From DASZBR01 sp035943935 (lineage in GTDB: Bacteria > Pseudomonadota > Gammaproteobacteria > DASZBR01), in the NCBI GenBank assembly GCA_035943935.1, contig DASZBR010000001.1:62001-126000 (forward strand): a DNA stretch of 64,000 nucleotides. Reading direction: 5' to 3'. Below the pieces are notes generated by a model, which was not told where the DNA came from, did not search any database, and was given only the letters and a program-made list of their open reading frames with translations. Of this stretch, positions 31,515-41,079 are shown in pieces (the first letter of the stretch is position 1; each line of letters begins with the position of its first letter). Both the position numbers and the translations under genes were made by a program.

Positions 31515-32886
31515 GTTTTTTCGCCTGTTCTAAACGTTTGAGTAACCCATCTTTGCCTAATAAGTTAAATATATTATGTAATTCGGGGCCATGTAATTGC
31601 CCCGTTAATATTATTCTCAGTGGTTGAAATAAAGCTTTGCCCTTAATGGTCAATTTATCCTGAATCATTTTTGTGACACTGGGATAATCCGATCCATGAG
31701 AGTCGATACTTTCTATAGCCGTGTTAATAAATTCAGGTGAGATATTTTTGAGATCATCTGAGAAAGCCATATTGCCGAATAAAATATCAGCCCATTCTCG
31801 AGCTTCGTGCGGAAACATAATATTGGGTTTCATAAAGTTTATAAAATCTGTTTTTTTATTTTCAGGAATAAGCGTTTGGATGTCTTTCCCTAACCAATTC
31901 CAAAAATCCTCATCACTCAATCCCATCACACCATGCTTTTGCCAGTGTAATAAATGCGTCATATCAAATTGTGCCGGCGTCGTTCCAATATGTTTTACTG
32001 AAAAATGTTTAGCCAGTTTTGGTAAATCCATTAAGTGAATTTCTTCATAGCTATGACCCAATCTTCCCAAATAATTATTTAAAGCAACAGGGAGAAAGCC
32101 TTCTTCCCTTAGAGTTTTTAAATCTTTACTTCCATGTCTTTTAGATAATTTTGATCCATCATTGCCAATAATCAAAGAAATATGGCCGTATTCTGGAACA
32201 GGTAATCCTAAAGTTTGTAATATCAAAATTTGTCGGGGTGTATTCGTCAGATGATCTTCGCCGCGAAGCGCATGTGTAACACCCATCACAGAATCATCTA
32301 TCGCATTACAGAAAAAGAACGCGGCTGATCCATCGCTACGTCGAATAATAAAATCGCCAATATCATCCGTTCTAAATCTCTGATAGCCCTTTACTAAATC
32401 ATTGAAATTAATTTCTTTGCCGAGTGGAACACGGAATCTTAAAGTCGGTTTTAAGCCGTGAGATTTTTTCTCAGCAACTTCTTCAACACTTAATTTTTGG
32501 CATGTGCCTGCATAACGGGGCGGTTTGCTTTGTGATAATTGAATTTTACGCGAGAGGGCTAATTGTTCGTCCGTACAAAAGCATTCATAGACCTGTTTTT
32601 GTGACAATAATTTTTCATAATATTCGTGATAGACATCCTGACGTTTGGATTGGTAATACGGACCCTCATCCCAATTGAGACCCAACCATTTTAAGTCTTC
32701 AAATAATAATTCAGTAAATTCGTCTTTGGAACGCATTTGATCCGTATCTTCGATGCGAAGCAGAAATTCGCCATGATGGTGATGCGTCAGCAAATAACTG
32801 AACAAGGCCGTTCGGACATTGCCTAAGTGCATTTGGCCTGTTGGACTGGGTGAAAACCGGGTTTTCATTTTTTCTGACTTTTTCAT
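31498..32886 (-). CDS. gltX: Glutamyl-tRNA synthetase
   Basis: 462 aa, class I. The HIGH-like motif is in FSPSPTGQMHLGNVRTALFS and the KMSKS-like motif in GSKLSKRHGS. The substrate-binding LRIEDTDQMR and RGEDHLTNTP segments are intact. First gene of a gltX-cysS pair; AAGGT lies 11 bp before the ATG. Because some proteobacteria carry two GluRS copies, a second could exist elsewhere. Confidence 0.96.
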   Translation of the reverse strand: MKKSEKMKTRFSPSPTGQMHLGNVRTALFSYLLTHHHHGEFLLRIEDTDQMRSKDEFTELLFEDLKWLGLNWDEGPYYQSKRQDVYHEYYEKLLSQKQVYECFCTDEQLALSRKIQLSQSKPPRYAGTCQKLSVEEVAEKKSHGLKPTLRFRVPLGKEINFNDLVKGYQRFRTDDIGDFIIRRSDGSAAFFFCNAIDDSVMGVTHALRGEDHLTNTPRQILILQTLGLPVPEYGHISLIIGNDGSKLSKRHGSKDLKTLREEGFLPVALNNYLGRLGHSYEEIHLMDLPKLAKHFSVKHIGTTPAQFDMTHLLHWQKHGVMGLSDEDFWNWLGKDIQTLIPENKKTDFINFMKPNIMFPHEAREWADILFGNMAFSDDLKNISPEFINTAIESIDSHGSDYPSVTKMIQDKLTIKGKALFQPLRIILTGQLHGPELHNIFNLLGKDGLLKRLEQAKKHAANL

Positions 32887-32945
32887 CGTAGATATTTACC
32901 TTAAAAAAAAGCATGATAAACCATGTGAGCAGGAAGGAAAACGAC

Positions 32946-33638
32946 ATGTCAGTGACTTTGTTTATCTCAGATTTACATTTAAGCCCCGAAAATCCGGCAA
33001 TGACGGACTGTTTTGTGCGGTTTTTGAAGCGTGAAGCTGCCAATGCAGATGGATTGTATATCTTGGGTGATTTATTCGAGGCTTGGATTGGGGACGATGT
33101 TCAGGATGATTTTACTCATACCGTTACAAATGCCCTGAAAAGCTGGCCTAAGCCGTTATATCTCATGCAAGGCAACAGGGATTTTCTCATGGGAGAAAAG
33201 TTCGCTCAGAAAGTTAACGCGACATTACTTTCTGATCCAACCGTCATAGATTTATATGGTAATAGTACGCTGGTGTCTCACGGTGATTTGCTGTGTACGG
33301 ATGATGTTTCTTATCTAAGATTTCGAAAAATAGTTCATATTAAGTTGCTTCAAAAGCTTTTTTTATATTTACCCTTAAGCCTTCGCCTAAAAATAGCCGC
33401 AAAGCTAAGAAGCAAGAGCTCGAGCCATGTTAAAACGCTTTCACCTGAAATCATGGATGTTACCCCTCGAGCGGTCGCCGAGTGGTTAGCACAGTATGGA
33501 GTCTCTAGCATTATTCATGGTCATACTCATCGGCCGGGTATCCATTTCGAACGAAAGGTCCTTCCAGCGTGGCACGGCCGTGGTGGCGCCTTGGTGGTGA
33601 ATTCAGCCGGTTCGTCAGAGTTGGTCTATTTCGACTGA
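32946..33638 (+). CDS. lpxH: UDP-2,3-diacylglucosamine pyrophosphatase LpxH
   Basis: 230 aa from the ATG at 32946 (AGGAAGG upstream). It makes lipid X in lipid A synthesis at the cytoplasmic face of the inner membrane. The calcineurin-like metal motifs are all there: ISDLHLSPENP, GDLFEAWIGDD, MQGNRDFLMG, VSHGDLLCTDD and IHGHTHRPG. Divergent from gltX. Confidence 0.96.
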   Translation: MSVTLFISDLHLSPENPAMTDCFVRFLKREAANADGLYILGDLFEAWIGDDVQDDFTHTVTNALKSWPKPLYLMQGNRDFLMGEKFAQKVNATLLSDPTVIDLYGNSTLVSHGDLLCTDDVSYLRFRKIVHIKLLQKLFLYLPLSLRLKIAAKLRSKSSSHVKTLSPEIMDVTPRAVAEWLAQYGVSSIIHGHTHRPGIHFERKVLPAWHGRGGALVVNSAGSSELVYFD

Positions 33639-33683
33639 TCCTTTGCTATACTCTATATATATGCGTAAAGCGGGGTCTGTGTG

Positions 33684-34580
33684 ATGAATGTCGAACGACG
33701 AGAACAGTGGGTTGACACGGTTGCCAAGGAAATGGGCGGGCCGCTGACTGCACTTGATATCGCCAAGATGCTCAAAGATCCCAATTCTATTCTCAATAAG
33801 GCGTTAGCGGGTTTTGTAACGACTGTTGAGCAAATGAAGATGGTTGCGCAATTTACGGTTATTCTCAATCTGATCATCGCATTACGAAAAGAAATCATGA
33901 GCAGAGTCAGTGAAGTAGTCGCCACCGCAAGTGATAGTGATTTCTCACCGAGAACATCAGATTCAGAAAAAGGTCCCTTATTCAGTCAAGTATCGATTGT
34001 ATTTCCTGAAAGCATTAAACAGCTTGAAACAGAGATCAAAGGGCTGCAAGTAGATTCTCAGAAACTTAGAACGGATCTTGCGACAAGCCAGACGAAGCAG
34101 CGTGATGATTTTTACGAAGATGTGAAAAAGATGGAGCCAGAGCTGAAAGAGAGACTTAACTTTACCGTGATGACGTTCGAAAAACAAAAAGAATTTGCAG
34201 CGATTTATGAAGACAGAGTCAAAGGCGTTGATGAAATTCTTAAAGTCTCTAAAGGTGCACTGACAGAAAGCGATCGTGGTACATTGGAAAAATCGGTGGG
34301 TTATAAAGCTGAATTGCTCATGGTAGCAGATATGTTAAAACGCGATGGCGACGAGAATTTAAAGCCAACTGAAGTGTCAGCATTAAGCAAAGCCGTACTT
34401 GGAAAATACGTCAAAAAACAAGGCGAGCATCACAAATTAGCACAGGATATAAAAGCCGTTGAACAAAAGATGGCGATGAAAATGGAAAAATTAGTGGAAG
34501 AGACGAAAGAATTTGTGCAGCATTATAAAATTCCTAAAGCACCACCGCCTCCAGCGCCACATCCTCGATTGACATTATAG
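33684..34580 (+). CDS. Coiled-coil protein, first of a pair
   Basis: 298 aa, no signal peptide. One moderately hydrophobic stretch near residues 48-68 (TTVEQMKMVAQFTVILNLII) is followed by a long charged coiled-coil region (about 110-285) rich in Lys, Glu and Gln, and a Pro-rich end (PKAPPPPAPHPRLTL). An extended -10 (TGCTATACT, 33644-33652) lies just upstream, so it has its own promoter. No family was recognised. The next gene is similar in style and 11 bp away. The pair sits between lpxH and hemE like an insertion. Confidence 0.62.
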   Translation: MNVERREQWVDTVAKEMGGPLTALDIAKMLKDPNSILNKALAGFVTTVEQMKMVAQFTVILNLIIALRKEIMSRVSEVVATASDSDFSPRTSDSEKGPLFSQVSIVFPESIKQLETEIKGLQVDSQKLRTDLATSQTKQRDDFYEDVKKMEPELKERLNFTVMTFEKQKEFAAIYEDRVKGVDEILKVSKGALTESDRGTLEKSVGYKAELLMVADMLKRDGDENLKPTEVSALSKAVLGKYVKKQGEHHKLAQDIKAVEQKMAMKMEKLVEETKEFVQHYKIPKAPPPPAPHPRLTL

Positions 34581-34591
34581 GAGTAGAGACT

Positions 34592-35452
34592 ATGGGTCTT
34601 GAGCATTCAATAAATGACTTTACGCGTATTACCGCCTGGCTTTCTAAAGGTCAAAAACCAGGTCAAAACCCTCTTTTGTGGAGTGGAGCAGAGGGTAAAG
34701 TTGCGAAAGGTGCAGTAGAGTTACGAGGAGAGTTAAGTGAGTATATAACTCAGCTCACCACAAATCTCCAATTTATTGCTGATACGCGCGCAACACTGAA
34801 TAAACCGCTTGCTCCTCCGGCTGAGGGACAAGAGGAAGATCCAGAATTGCCGATCAAGCGTGATGCGCTAATCGCTGAACTGGGTACTCTCGAAAATCAA
34901 ATTGGTAGAGATTTGGTTGTTGCGAGAGAGTTATCTGATTCATTAGATGATCGGTGCAGAGCGTCTCAATCTACGTTGAAAAGTTATGCAGAACAGTTAC
35001 AAGAAATTGCCAATCGAGCCTTGTCAATTATGCCAGGTATTAAAGATTTAGATAAATCGACAATAAACGATATGAAAAAACTGCTTACCGCCGTGCCGTC
35101 GCAAAATCGCGAAAAGGCACTCAAAGAATTAGCGACGAGTCGCGATCCGTCAGGCGCCGCAGAGTTAGATAAAAAAATGGGTGTGGTTGTCGCAGGAACT
35201 AAAGAAGGTGCTGAAGAGTTTAAAGACAGACAAGACAAGGAATTGAAAAGAGCGATGTCTTACCTCGACAGTGTGGTCAAACAAGTGAAAGCGCTTGAAA
35301 AGAACATTAAAACGGATAACGGTGACCTTAAAGCATCTGTGGCAAAAGCTGCAAATTTCTTCAAAGAAGATCGACAAGCCGCTGATCAATTACTCAGCAT
35401 GGAAAAGCATTTGGACGTACAATTACAACGTAGAGCTATTTCTGTGAAATGA
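34592..35452 (+). CDS. Coiled-coil protein, second of a pair
   Basis: 286 aa, soluble, strongly helical (LIAELGTLENQIGRDLVVAR, ASQSTLKSYAEQLQEIANRA, YLDSVVKQVKALEKNIK). GGAG lies 10 bp before the ATG, and the stop overlaps the hemE start by 4 bp (ATGA). Weak resemblance in composition to its neighbour suggests distant duplication but no clear alignment was seen. The function is unknown; an effector or structural role is possible. Confidence 0.62.
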   Translation: MGLEHSINDFTRITAWLSKGQKPGQNPLLWSGAEGKVAKGAVELRGELSEYITQLTTNLQFIADTRATLNKPLAPPAEGQEEDPELPIKRDALIAELGTLENQIGRDLVVARELSDSLDDRCRASQSTLKSYAEQLQEIANRALSIMPGIKDLDKSTINDMKKLLTAVPSQNREKALKELATSRDPSGAAELDKKMGVVVAGTKEGAEEFKDRQDKELKRAMSYLDSVVKQVKALEKNIKTDNGDLKASVAKAANFFKEDRQAADQLLSMEKHLDVQLQRRAISVK

Positions 35453-36495
35453 ATATAAATTCTCCTCACCGATTAATCCGCGCGTTTTGTCGACAACCTG
35501 TCGATAAAACACCGGTGTGGTTAATGCGCCAAGCTGGTCGTTACCTTCCTGAGTATCGCGAACTCCGCCAAAAAGTCGGCGGATTTTTAGCGATGGCGAA
35601 AAACCCTGAGATTGCCTGTGAAATTACCTTACAACCTTTAAAACGCTTTCCGCTCGATGGGGCTATTATATTTTCTGATATTTTGACTATTCCCGATGCG
35701 ATGGGATTGGAATTATATTTTGTTGAAAACGAAGGACCTAAATTTAAAAATATAATTAACCATCAAAAAGATGTTGATAAAATTATTATTCCGGATCCAA
35801 ACGAAAAATTAAAGTATGTTATGGATGCCATAAAATTAACCCAAAAAGAATTAAACCATAAAACGCCGTTAATTGGCTTTGCAGGAAGTCCATGGACGGT
35901 TGCGACGTATATCGTCGAAGATGCAAAAAAAATGCTCTATCAAAATCCTGAATTACTGCATAATTTATTAGAAAAATTAACCCAAAGTACTATTTTATAT
36001 CTTAATGCCCAGATTGATGCAGGTGTGGATGCCATTATGTTGTTTGATACCTGGGGTGGATTATTAAGCACAAAAGACTATAAAAATATTTCTTTATCTT
36101 ATGCCCAGAAAATATTTGCAGGATTAAATAGACAGCAAAAAGATAAAAAAATCCCCTGTATTTTCTTTACTAAATTTGGTGGTCAGTGGCTAGAAGAAAT
36201 GGTGTCGACAAGCTGTGATGCGATTGGATTAGATTGGACCATAGATATTAATACAGCGCGTGAGCGTGTTGGAGAATCTGTTGCGTTACAAGGCAATATG
36301 GATCCCATGATGCTTTATACCAATCCTGAAAAAATTCATGCCGAAGTTGAGTTTATTTTAAAGTCGTACGGCAAAAATACGGGCCATGTCTTTAATTTAG
36401 GCCATGGGGTGCCCAAAGATGTTCCGGTTGAAAATGTTGCGGCGTTAGTGGAGGCAGTTCACACAGTGAGTGAGAAATACCATGTTTCAAATTGA
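35449..36495 (+). CDS. hemE: Uroporphyrinogen decarboxylase
   Basis: 348 aa. Converts uroporphyrinogen III to coproporphyrinogen III in haem synthesis. The N-terminal signature TPVWLMRQAGRYLPEYRELR, the active-site loop around IIFSDILTIPDAMG (Asp) and LFDTWGGLL are intact, as is the C-terminal FNLGHGVPKDVPVENV. Translationally coupled to the coiled-coil gene upstream and overlapping the CorC-like gene by 14 bp. Confidence 0.97.
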   Translation: MNINSPHRLIRAFCRQPVDKTPVWLMRQAGRYLPEYRELRQKVGGFLAMAKNPEIACEITLQPLKRFPLDGAIIFSDILTIPDAMGLELYFVENEGPKFKNIINHQKDVDKIIIPDPNEKLKYVMDAIKLTQKELNHKTPLIGFAGSPWTVATYIVEDAKKMLYQNPELLHNLLEKLTQSTILYLNAQIDAGVDAIMLFDTWGGLLSTKDYKNISLSYAQKIFAGLNRQQKDKKIPCIFFTKFGGQWLEEMVSTSCDAIGLDWTIDINTARERVGESVALQGNMDPMMLYTNPEKIHAEVEFILKSYGKNTGHVFNLGHGVPKDVPVENVAALVEAVHTVSEKYHVSN

Positions 36496-37771
36496 TGTGG
36501 TTCACCATATTCAAACTTTATGGTTATCATTGGCAGGATTAATTATCCTGTCTTCTTTCTTTTCGTTTACTGAAACCGCTTTCATGTCTGTTAATCACTA
36601 CCGGTTACGACATCTCGCACGTCATGGGAATCTCAATGCAAAACGTGCGAGCTTATTATTAGAACGTCCCGATAAATTATTAGGTTTGATTTTATTCTGC
36701 GATACGTTTGCGGATATTCTTGCTTCTGCTATTGCGACGTTATTAGCAGTCCATTATTTGGGCGCGATTGGTGTTTTAGTGGCAACTGTTGGAGTCACCT
36801 TTGTTATTTTGATTTTTGGCGAATTGGCACCGAAAACACTTGCTGCATTGCATCCTATGCGTATTACGCTGTATTCAGCTTTTCCGTTATGGATATTATT
36901 GAAAATACTCTCACCTATTATTTGGCTGGTGAACTTTTTATCAAATGGATTTCTCTATATTTTAGGCGTGCGACAACACAAGAAAAAACTGGATAGCTTT
37001 ACCATTGATGAATTACGAACCGTGTTGACCGAAGCGGGACGTCAAATTCCCGGTAATTATCAGCGCATGTTGCTGCAATTATTAAGTTTAGAAAAAACGT
37101 CGATTGAAGATGTGATGATTCCGCGCCATGAAATTGTGGGCATTGATGTTACCGAAGAATGGTCAGACATTTTAGCGCAATTAGCGACGTGTCAACATAC
37201 GCGATTACCCGTGTATGAAGAGCATATTGATAATATTGTAGGAATTCTGCATGTCAGAGATGCGTTGAATTTATTAGCAAAAGATGAACTCAGCAAAGCG
37301 AGTTTGGAGGATATGCTTGAAGCGCCTTATTTTGTTCCGGAGCAAACTTCATTGAGCCAACAGCTCGTTGAATTTTCACACCAAAAAACGCGGATGGGAC
37401 TCGTTGTTGATGAATATGGCGATATTCAGGGATTAATTGCCATTGAAGATATTCTCGAAGAAGTTGTCGGCGAATTTACGACAGATACTGCAGCGTCAAC
37501 GCAGAAAGATGTGCTTCAAGAACCCAATGGGAATTACATATTAGACGGCGGTGTGAATTTGCGTGTGTTAAACCGTAATTTGCATATTCATTTTCCGCTC
37601 GACGGACCTAAAACGTTAAGTGGACTGATTACGGAATATCTCGAGATGATTCCGCCCGCGAATACGTGTGTGCGTATTGCGGGCTATCCACTTGAAATTC
37701 TGCAGATCAAAGATAACATGGTGAAATCAGTACGATTAATTCAAGGGGAACAGAATGCGCAAAGAAACTGA
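36482..37771 (+). CDS. CNNM/CorC-family transporter (HlyC/CorC, CBS domains)
   Basis: 429 aa. An N-terminal DUF21/CNNM membrane domain with four hydrophobic segments (IILSSFFSFTETAFMSVNHY) is followed by two CBS domains (about 205-330, SIEDVMIPRHEIVGIDV and TRMGLVVDEYGDIQGLIAIE) and a C-terminal CorC_HlyC domain (GNYILDGGVNLRVLNRNL). The family transports Mg2+ or other divalent cations or resists their excess. The ATG at 36482 overlaps the end of hemE. Confidence 0.92.
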   Translation: MFQIDVVHHIQTLWLSLAGLIILSSFFSFTETAFMSVNHYRLRHLARHGNLNAKRASLLLERPDKLLGLILFCDTFADILASAIATLLAVHYLGAIGVLVATVGVTFVILIFGELAPKTLAALHPMRITLYSAFPLWILLKILSPIIWLVNFLSNGFLYILGVRQHKKKLDSFTIDELRTVLTEAGRQIPGNYQRMLLQLLSLEKTSIEDVMIPRHEIVGIDVTEEWSDILAQLATCQHTRLPVYEEHIDNIVGILHVRDALNLLAKDELSKASLEDMLEAPYFVPEQTSLSQQLVEFSHQKTRMGLVVDEYGDIQGLIAIEDILEEVVGEFTTDTAASTQKDVLQEPNGNYILDGGVNLRVLNRNLHIHFPLDGPKTLSGLITEYLEMIPPANTCVRIAGYPLEILQIKDNMVKSVRLIQGEQNAQRN

Positions 37772-39128
37772 CAGTATGGGAACGATTGACGTAAAACAAG
37801 ATCGGTATTGGGGTGCTCAAACAGAACGCTCACAGCATTTTTTTGCGATCGGTGACTTGATGCCACATGAAGTGATTCGTGGAATGGTTATCTTGAAAAA
37901 ATCAGCCGCCAAAGCGAATGCTGAGTTGGGATTATTACCTAAAGAAAAAGCAAAATTAATTATGTCTGCGTGTGATGAAATTTTAGACAATAAATTATCT
38001 GACCATTTTCCGTTGAGAGTTTTTCAAACGGGCAGTGGTACGCAAACCAATATGAACGTTAATGAAGTCATTTCGAATCGCGCGATTGAACTCGCCGGCG
38101 GTGAATTGGGCAGTAAAAAACCAATCCATCCGAATGATGATGTGAACATGTCTCAATCATCTAACGATACGTTTCCTACTGCCATGTATATTGCGGCGGC
38201 AGAGAATATTGTTCATAAAGTGATGCCCGCGGTGATGAGTTTGCGAGAAAGCTTGCATAAAAAACAAAAAGAATTTGAGAGTATTATTAAAATTGGTCGT
38301 ACGCATCTTCAAGATGCTGTGCCCCTAACCTTGGGCCAAGAATTTTCAGGTTATGTCGCCCAATTAGATTTTGCGTTGAGTAATATTAAACAAACGCTGT
38401 CTGGATTGTATTCGCTTGCCATTGGTGGAACAGCGGTAGGCACGGGATTAAACGCGCCTGAAAAATTTGGGGACTTAACCGCGAGTTTTATTGCAAAAGA
38501 AACAAAATTACCCTTCGTATCTGCCAGTAATAAATTTTCTGCATTAGCAGCGCATGATGCGTTAGTCATGGCCAGCGGCGCATTAAAAACATTAGCAACC
38601 GCCTTGATGAAAATAGCCAATGACATTCGATGGTTAGGTTCAGGTCCGCGCTGTGGCTTGGGTGAATTAATTTTGCCCGCAAACGAGCCAGGCTCTTCTA
38701 TTATGCCGGGCAAAGTGAATCCGACTCAATGTGAAGCCATGACCATGGTATGCGTTCAAGTTATGGGCAATGACGTAACCATAGGCTTTGCAAATTCTCA
38801 GGGTAATTTTGAATTAAATGTATTTAAACCCGTCATGATTTTTAATTTTTTACATTCGGGTAATTTATTATCAGAAGCCTGTTTGTCTTTTAAAAAGCAT
38901 TTGGTTGATGGCTTGGAAGCAGATAAAGACAGAATTGATTATTTTTTACACCATTCTTTGATGTTAGTCACTGCATTAAGTCCTAGTCTTGGCTATGACA
39001 AAGCAGCTAAAATAGCGCATACGGCATTACACGATAAAACTTCTTTACGCGACGCGTGTATTAAATTAGGGTACATGACTGGTGAAGCGTTTGATAAAGC
39101 AGTAAGACCTGAAGACATGGTGAGATAA
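37755..39128 (+). CDS. fumC: Class II fumarate hydratase
   Basis: 457 aa. Heat-stable, iron-free fumarase of the TCA cycle. Signature GSSIMPGKVNPTQCEAMTM and the substrate segments TGSGTQTNMNVNEVI, SSNDTFPTAMYI and GRTHLQDAVPLTLGQE are complete. AAGGGG lies 7 bp before the ATG. It overlaps corC by 17 bp, giving a hemE-corC-fumC transcript. Confidence 0.97.
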   Translation: MRKETDSMGTIDVKQDRYWGAQTERSQHFFAIGDLMPHEVIRGMVILKKSAAKANAELGLLPKEKAKLIMSACDEILDNKLSDHFPLRVFQTGSGTQTNMNVNEVISNRAIELAGGELGSKKPIHPNDDVNMSQSSNDTFPTAMYIAAAENIVHKVMPAVMSLRESLHKKQKEFESIIKIGRTHLQDAVPLTLGQEFSGYVAQLDFALSNIKQTLSGLYSLAIGGTAVGTGLNAPEKFGDLTASFIAKETKLPFVSASNKFSALAAHDALVMASGALKTLATALMKIANDIRWLGSGPRCGLGELILPANEPGSSIMPGKVNPTQCEAMTMVCVQVMGNDVTIGFANSQGNFELNVFKPVMIFNFLHSGNLLSEACLSFKKHLVDGLEADKDRIDYFLHHSLMLVTALSPSLGYDKAAKIAHTALHDKTSLRDACIKLGYMTGEAFDKAVRPEDMVR

Positions 39129-39133
39129 ATTTA

Positions 39134-40453
39134 ATGGTGAGAAGGATTCTGTTGTTTTGTGCATTAGCGTTTGCGTCTGCGCCTGTATTGGCACAAGTTA
39201 ATCCCAATCCGCCGGTTTATCAGCAAGAAATTCAGCGTATTTTGCATGATTGGCGTTCGCGCTCGGGAATTCCGGGTGCTGCATTAAGTATTTACCTTCC
39301 CTACCATACTTATCCTATTACTATCTCCAGCGGCTCAACGCAATATCGCGGTGGAGAAAGCATTGATAGCGATACGTTATTTCAAGCGGGCAGTATTACC
39401 AAATCGTTCACGTCTATGATTATTTTAGAATTAGAAGCGGAAGGTAAGTTGAATCTGAATGATCCCATTACGACTTATCTGCCACAATATCCGCGATGGC
39501 AGGATGTCACTGTTCGCGAATTATTAAATCATACCAGCGGTATTTTCAATTACACCGAAGCGGGTCAATTTAATCTTATCCGCAAAGACAATCCTGAGCA
39601 GGGATTTAGCCCTGAACAATTAGTGCAATTAGCCGCTGAGCACCGGGATTATTTTTATCCAGGCCAGGGTTGGAAATACTCCAATACGAATTATGTTTTA
39701 GCGGGCATGATTATTCAGAAAATTACAGGCGAACCTGCGTCGACCGTGATGAATGATTATCTGCGCAGCAACACGCATTTGGATTTAATTAATACCTATT
39801 ATTTATCGGGAATTTATCCGAATGGATTTTTGTCGCGTATGGCGCACGGCTATAACACGCGTGGTCAGGATGTGACCTATGACAATATGTCATGGGCTTA
39901 CACGGCGGGCGCGATTGTGACGACGACGCAAGATTTATTAACGTGGTGGCATGATTTATTTCAAGGTCACATTTTGCCGGAACAGCAATTAGATCAAATG
40001 AAGAGTTTGGTGTGCGAAGAAAATTCACCGGCGTGTCGCAGTGGTCAACCGGTTGCGCCTTTATCGGATGGTTTTACGGGCCATGGTTATGGTTTGGGCA
40101 TTATAGAAACGTCTTATGGGTCAGAAAAATTAGGTCCCGTCTGGTGGCACAATGGAAGCACAGCTGGCTATAAAGCGATCGTGATGTGGTTTCCGAAAAG
40201 CGATATTTATATGGCGTTAACGATTAATCGTGATCCAGGATATTTATTAAAGCCAGATGCGCCGTTGATTCGTAGTGTGATGAGTGTTTTAGCGCCGGAT
40301 GCAGAGTGGCATTTAGCACATCCGCCGCGAGCTCGGGTGGAAGTCAGACGGAAGCGTTACGTTCATCATATTTATTATCGTCATCGCAAGATTTATCACA
40401 AACCAAAGCTAAAGCCGCATCATAAAATAGAGCGTAAATCCAACGGCGTCTGA
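39134..40453 (+). CDS. Secreted beta-lactamase-fold serine hydrolase with basic C-terminal tail
   Basis: 439 aa with a signal peptide (MVRRILLFCALAFASAPVLA). The class C beta-lactamase/D-Ala-D-Ala peptidase fold has its S-x-x-K in FQAGSITKSFTSM, the Y-x-N in GWKYSNTNYVLAG and the H-x-G in WWHNGSTAGYK. The last 45 residues are extraordinarily rich in Arg, His, Lys and Tyr (KRYVHHIYYRHRKIYHKPKL). The enzyme acts in the periplasm or outside; substrate unknown, peptidoglycan or an ester likely. Its 3' end overlaps the convergent gph by 34 bp. Confidence 0.9.
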   Translation: MVRRILLFCALAFASAPVLAQVNPNPPVYQQEIQRILHDWRSRSGIPGAALSIYLPYHTYPITISSGSTQYRGGESIDSDTLFQAGSITKSFTSMIILELEAEGKLNLNDPITTYLPQYPRWQDVTVRELLNHTSGIFNYTEAGQFNLIRKDNPEQGFSPEQLVQLAAEHRDYFYPGQGWKYSNTNYVLAGMIIQKITGEPASTVMNDYLRSNTHLDLINTYYLSGIYPNGFLSRMAHGYNTRGQDVTYDNMSWAYTAGAIVTTTQDLLTWWHDLFQGHILPEQQLDQMKSLVCEENSPACRSGQPVAPLSDGFTGHGYGLGIIETSYGSEKLGPVWWHNGSTAGYKAIVMWFPKSDIYMALTINRDPGYLLKPDAPLIRSVMSVLAPDAEWHLAHPPRARVEVRRKRYVHHIYYRHRKIYHKPKLKPHHKIERKSNGV

Positions 40454-41079
40454 ATAATATAATCTGCGCCCATGTCTTCAGGTTTTTCGCTTTCGTGAAT
40501 ATATCCATAACTCGCAAAAATCGCTGTCATGTGTGCGGCTTTTGCTGCCTGCATATCGCGCTCTGCATCACCAATGTAACAGCAGTCTTCTGGTGCTACA
40601 TTCAATAATTTTGCGGCATACAACAATGGTTCGGGATGTGGTTTGCGTTCTTTTACGGTATCCCCACACACCACACAATGTGTTCGTTTATCTAAATTCA
40701 ACGCATGAAGTAATTTGAGGGTTAAATCTGTGGGTTTGTTGGTCACAATTCCCCAGGGAATGGCTGAACGTTCAACGAGATGTAAAATTTCGTCTATGCC
40801 CTCAAATAATACGGATCGATCAGCGATGTGTTTTAAATAAAAGTGTAATAATTTTTTACGCAGATCGCCGTACAACGGATCTTTATCACTGATATGAAAG
40901 CCTAAATTGATAAGACCTTTTGCACCATCCGAGGCAACATGTCGAATATCATCAAAGTCCAGCGGTGCGCGATTATCCATGATTAAAATATAATTCAATG
41001 CTGAAGCCAAATCAGGCGCGGTATCGACTAAAGTTCCATCCAGATCAAATATCACGGCTTTAAATTTAGGTGTGCTCAT
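40420..41079 (-). CDS. gph: Phosphoglycolate phosphatase (HAD family)
   Basis: 219 aa. Removes phosphate from 2-phosphoglycolate formed in DNA repair. HAD motif I FDLDGTLVDT, motif II in WGIVTNKP, motif III Lys and motif IV CCYIGDAERDMQAA. The ATG overlaps the ubiG stop by one base; a ubiG-gph pair is common in gammaproteobacteria. Confidence 0.93.
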   Translation of the reverse strand: MSTPKFKAVIFDLDGTLVDTAPDLASALNYILIMDNRAPLDFDDIRHVASDGAKGLINLGFHISDKDPLYGDLRKKLLHFYLKHIADRSVLFEGIDEILHLVERSAIPWGIVTNKPTDLTLKLLHALNLDKRTHCVVCGDTVKERKPHPEPLLYAAKLLNVAPEDCCYIGDAERDMQAAKAAHMTAIFASYGYIHESEKPEDMGADYIIQTPLDLRSIL

